Shown one piece after another: positions 60,561 to 64,000 of a stretch of DNA of 64,000 bases. Both the position numbers and the translations under genes were made by a program. The DNA is from Paramecium octaurelia (Eukaryota; Ciliophora; Oligohymenophorea; Peniculida; Parameciidae), in the NCBI GenBank assembly GCA_905182995.1, contig CAJJDP010000162.1, forward strand, positions 68,662 through 132,661, in the 5' to 3' direction. Positions within the stretch are counted from its first letter, which is position 1; each line of letters begins with the position of its first letter. The notes beneath the pieces were generated by a model. It had not been told where the DNA came from and ran no database searches. It saw nothing but the letters and a program-made list of their open reading frames with translations.

Positions 60561-62712
60561 TCATTTAATTTGCGATAATAATCCAAATTATTCAAATAAC
60601 TTATCACAATAATAGAATTGGTGGCCAAATAATTCTGATAAAAATTAATCAATAGCTTTCATTTATTTCTTCACTGTTTCATGATCCTGAAGAGAAACCC
60701 TTAGATTTCTCTCCTATTATATAATTTTAGTAGCCTCTTTAATTTCATCGATTGTTCTTTTGCATTCTGAGACAAAGGATTTTTTCTCTGTCTGGATTTT
60801 GAATCTTAAACTAAAGTAAATGATTCCAGCAAAAGCATCTGATGTTTCTGAACTAAAACACTCTACCTTAATTTATTTTATTTGTAGGAAGTACTCTCTC
60901 TAAGTAGAATTCATGAACTTATTGCTGTTTCTTTATACTCTCGTTTCTTCTTCTATCTTTTTAACCAGCCCATATTTATTAATGATTGATTCAGGAACAT
61001 TGAAAAACTCCAATATCTCTTTTCTCATAAGAATTGGGTTCTGACTCATTCCATCCAACCATTGTTGAATATAAAAAAACTTCTTCTCAATTTCGGCATC
61101 TCCATAAGTTGGTTTAGGTAAATGTCCATTTGCTAATTAATATAATTCTTAATATTGACAATTTTAGACCCATTGGTCATTCTTAACCTTAATTGTAATG
61201 GGAATCAGAGTTTTATGCTAGTAATTAATTAGTTTTTTCACAACTTATCTTCCAACAATGAATTGTACTTTTTCCATCTTCTATTAAATATAGACTCCAC
61301 TCTCGCTTTCATCTTCGGATAAAGTGGCAGAACTTAGTTCATCCTTATATCTCTCGTAATCACTTTTCTTATCATCAAATTAATCACTATTTTAGGATTT
61401 ATTATCATCATTTTTATCTTAGAATTCTTCAAAGCTTTTGATTCTCTTAATCATCCGATTTCTTTTGGCAATAAGACCTTCATCCTTTTATTTCTTTTTT
61501 CTCTACTACTTTTTCTTATTCAATTCTTATTGAATTTACTAAGGAATCACAATAAGTTATTCAGGATATTGATTATCTTCAACAAAATCAAAGTTTTAAT
61601 GTGTAGGTTCCTACTTTAATGGACTGTCCGCTCCTAATTTATCGATGTCAACAATTTCAATGACTTATTGCTGTTATGGTTGGATTTTAGGTTGATTGCA
61701 ATTTGAGGATTGGTAATCATATTACTTTGTTTCTTCCTTATTTATTTTATCATTTTCATCATCAGAGACAATGACTTGTCTTGGTTCATCATCAGGATCC
61801 TAATTAATTTCTCTTTAGGAGATGGATCGACGATTAAAGTTGGTTTTAGGTACTTCCTCCTTAAAAGATGGGTGTGAGACATCTTCTGATTGGGAATTCT
61901 CCTCCATTATTATTTGGGATGATCTAACCTTCCTTCTGTTAAGTTATTTGGGTGATTCAACAACTTCAATTTTTTTATCCCAAATTTCATCATCATCCTT
62001 TGAAAATTTGATATCCATCGGTTCAAGATGTTTGGCTTCCAATTTGGTAGATTATCTGGTTTAGTTAATTAGGAATTAAGCCACTTAAGAAGTTGGATGC
62101 TGCTACTGTTGATGAGTTTAGTGAGTAACTAGTAGTTGGTCTTGAAGAGTGGATTCATTCAATTCATGCAATTCAATTTCTTCTGAGTAAGCATTTGGTT
62201 GGAATTTGAACAGGATCAAGTACTATACGATAAAACTATCTTATTATTCGAAGAATTCACAAAAAGGGTCTATAATAGGGTATTCTAATATAATTACTAT
62301 ATTCCAGTGGGTCATCTCCTCTTTGTCTTTGATAAATCACCAGAAGGGATGACAGCACTAAACTAAGGAGATCGAATAATTTGAGTATGGGTTCATTGCA
62401 GATTAAATTGAATAGACAAATGAAAGGCAGAAAGGTTAAGAGTGATTCATGATGAAAGATTACTGTGATTCCGAATGAATAAAATAATCCAATGAGTAAG
62501 AAGAGACTACATAATGCAGAGAGTAATTCCTGATGGAAAAGTGCTATAATCAATTCAATTAGTTGCACGATTGCAATTTAAAGTTGGAATCCAATCTTAA
62601 CTTTTAAAGCAATGGTTTCTGGTTTATTCCTTACTTATTTGTAACCCTTGATTTTCATTTAAGCATAACCTGCATACACAAGTGGGAATAGTCCAATAGC
62701 AAATTAATCCAT
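60561..62712 (-). CDS. Multi-pass membrane protein with C-terminal PX domain
   Basis: ATG 62712 to TGA 60561; with one 25-nt intron (about 62260-62236) the length is exactly 708 codons. The N-terminal 165 residues hold several hydrophobic helices (IAIVQLIELIIALFHQELLS, LCSLFLLIGLFYSFGITVIF, LLSLVLSSLLVIYQ). A long charged linker with basic blocks leads to a PX-like phosphoinositide-binding domain (VQFIVGRQVVKKLINYQHKT, WVQNCQYQELYQLANGHLPK, KKFFYIQQWLDGMSQNPIL, LMRKEILEFFNVPESI). A helical C-terminus follows. The combination resembles sorting-nexin/ABC-transporter-like membrane proteins of ciliates. It may act in endosomal trafficking; this is inference. Confidence 0.72.
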
Positions 62713-62736
62713 ATTAATTAATAAAGTAATATTATA

Positions 62737-63012
62737 TCACTATGCAAATGTCACCAATTTATCAGGATGACTAGGTTGCTGTTCTGATTGCGAGATTTCA
62801 ATTGATTACCCATCTAGAGTGGTATTGCTTTCTTTTTTTGTTTGTGTCATTTCAGAATAACGCACTCTCTAATGCAATCTCCTATTTTCTCTTTGGATGA
62901 GCATGATGATGGCAATTACCAATAGAACAATTATCACAAAAACACCTATAAAGACATATATGGCTGAGGATTAAGGGTGATGCGTTTACTTGGTCGTATT
63001 GGTTGAGTTCAT
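62737..63012 (-). CDS. Small single-pass membrane protein
   Basis: A 91-codon intronless frame. A short N-terminus (MNSTNTTKQTHHPQSSA) with an N-glycosylation sequon (N-T-T) precedes one strong transmembrane helix (IYVFIGVFVIIVLLVIAIIM), a basic stop-transfer (RENRRLHQR) and a Ser/Gln-rich cytoplasmic tail. This is a typical type III/Ib layout without a cleaved signal. The family is not recognised. The gene lies 24 bp upstream of the PX-protein start, on the same strand. Confidence 0.6.
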
Positions 63013-63505
63013 CAATGAATAATAATTTAATTATTTAATCTTATTTTCAAATTATTAATTGTTTCATTCTATTCCTTAAATGAGACAATCCAATTATCTC
63101 ATTACTAAATAAATATTTGATAAAGTATTTCATTAATTTTTGTGAACAAGAAATCTGTCACTTAAAATCAGAGAGTAAATATTACAGCTGCTTGTAAAAC
63201 TGAAATTTCCACCTCATAAAAACACACTTAAATGACATCTGCATAGAAAACAGAAATCTTGTTCTGCCAGGTTGATATATTACATATCTTAATAAGCAAA
63301 GCTATTGTAAGTTCCAGAATACTTGAATTCATCTTTTATACGCAATAACAATTACCCAATCTTTGAAATATGTGATACAGAATGAACTCAAATGTTAATA
63401 TTAATTGTCTGTTGATTAAAAATTAAGGATTATGAGTTATAACCACTCACAAATCAGAAAGCCATCCAACACAGATTTTGGATCTTTAAAGATTAATCAC
63501 TTTGA
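63013..63505. other. Intergenic region / possible 5' exons of the last gene
   Basis: From ATG at 63232 (MTSAQKTEILFCQVDILHIL) a plus-strand frame runs about 45 codons, and other short frames (SYNHSQIRKPSNTDFGSLKI) reach 63506. These could be 5' exons of the gene at the window edge, separated by short introns I could not place. Confidence 0.35.
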
Positions 63506-64000
63506 ATGAGAAAAATTGAATTCATATTCGTAATAGTCAGTGAACCTTCATTATTACATCTGGTGGATTCTAATGGATGTAAAATATTAAATTTGGCAGA
63601 ACTAAAAGAGAGAAACGGAAATGCTAAGTTTTTATTGATTAAGGGAATAGACTACAAGAAGACAGTTAGCAAAGGGGAAACTGCTTTGAGTATATCAATT
63701 AAACAAAAAAAATCAAAAATTAATAGATTACATTAATTAAATTAAGAGGAAAGGACTTAAATAAATACATTGAATCTTCATATTTATTCTCAAATTTATT
63801 AAAATGGATATTATAAATTTTTTAATAATATATGTGTAAGTAGATCCATTAGAATTTACTTGCTTATTTCAACAAATTTTAGTAGGCTTGAAATCTACTT
63901 AATAATTTAATATCAAAGAAGCAGCAGTTAAATTAATCACTGCTTTTTTGATGGTAGATCAGAAAAGTTGTATCAATTTATTAAATCTATAAAAATTGTT
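63506..64000 (+). CDS. Partial gene at window edge, weak ankyrin-like repeat
   Basis: The frame from ATG 63506 (MRKIEFIFVIVSEPSLLHLV) contains LVDSNGCKILNLAELKERNG and KGETALSISIKQKKSKI, which resemble ankyrin units (G-x-T-A-L-x-x-A/S-I). With TAA/TAG as Gln it remains free of TGA to the end of the window, although the last 70 codons are AT-rich and may contain introns. The true start may lie upstream, and the 3' end is beyond 64000. Product uncertain. Confidence 0.4.

Overview
This window looks like a piece of a ciliate somatic (macronuclear) chromosome, most likely Paramecium. The evidence is internal. Long reading frames appear only when TAA and TAG are read as glutamine and TGA is the sole stop. 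Genes are cut by tiny introns, mostly 22-33 nt, usually GTA...TAG, and many of these carry a TGA or shift the frame. The DNA is very AT-rich and the gaps between genes are often under 50 bp. No telomere repeat, transposon, retroelement, CRISPR array, rRNA or tRNA was recognised. With the standard code the genes appear shattered, so conventional open reading frames mislead here. All coordinates below come from my own decoding with TAA/TAG=Gln. A CDS span includes its introns.

Layout. 0-4 kb (minus): an AAGAB/p34-like adaptin-binding protein, Tim44 and a Myb-repeat protein. 4.9-6.7 kb (plus): a tandem pair of CBM20 starch-binding-domain proteins. 7-10.3 kb (minus): a large FtsX/MacB-type permease. 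10.4-16.3 kb: small hypothetical proteins, a secreted DOMON protein with a probable GPI tail, a RING/coiled-coil protein and the spliceosomal protein SmE. 16.3-25.1 kb: an EFHC1/2-type DM10 axonemal protein, two divergent protein kinases and a leucine-rich-repeat protein. 25.1-33.3 kb: a Vps4-type AAA ATPase, a tail-anchored TPR protein, a PHO80-type cyclin, a zinc-finger protein, a DUF1772 membrane protein, a serine carboxypeptidase homologue lacking its serine and an EF-hand protein. 33.3-41.8 kb: a dual-specificity phosphatase, a protein kinase, a zinc-finger/MORN-like gene with an apparent one-base frame break, disordered proteins and a CRAL-TRIO protein. 41.9-54.5 kb: a secreted acidic coiled-coil protein, RIOK2, a B-box/kelch protein, coiled-coil proteins and cytosolic-type cysteinyl-tRNA synthetase. 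54.6-64 kb: a Slo-family potassium channel, a secreted repeat protein with a C-terminal beta-gamma-crystallin domain (Grt1-like), a membrane/PX-domain protein, a small single-pass protein and a partial gene running off the right end.

There is no operon logic. Housekeeping genes (protein import, splicing, translation, ribosome maturation, ESCRT) are mixed with cilium-related, secretory-granule and signalling genes. The most notable items are the degenerate enzymes (carboxypeptidase Ser to Gly, kinases without a normal HRD/DFG), a set of introns inferred to end in AAG or CAG rather than TAG, and several very close gene junctions (14-40 bp).
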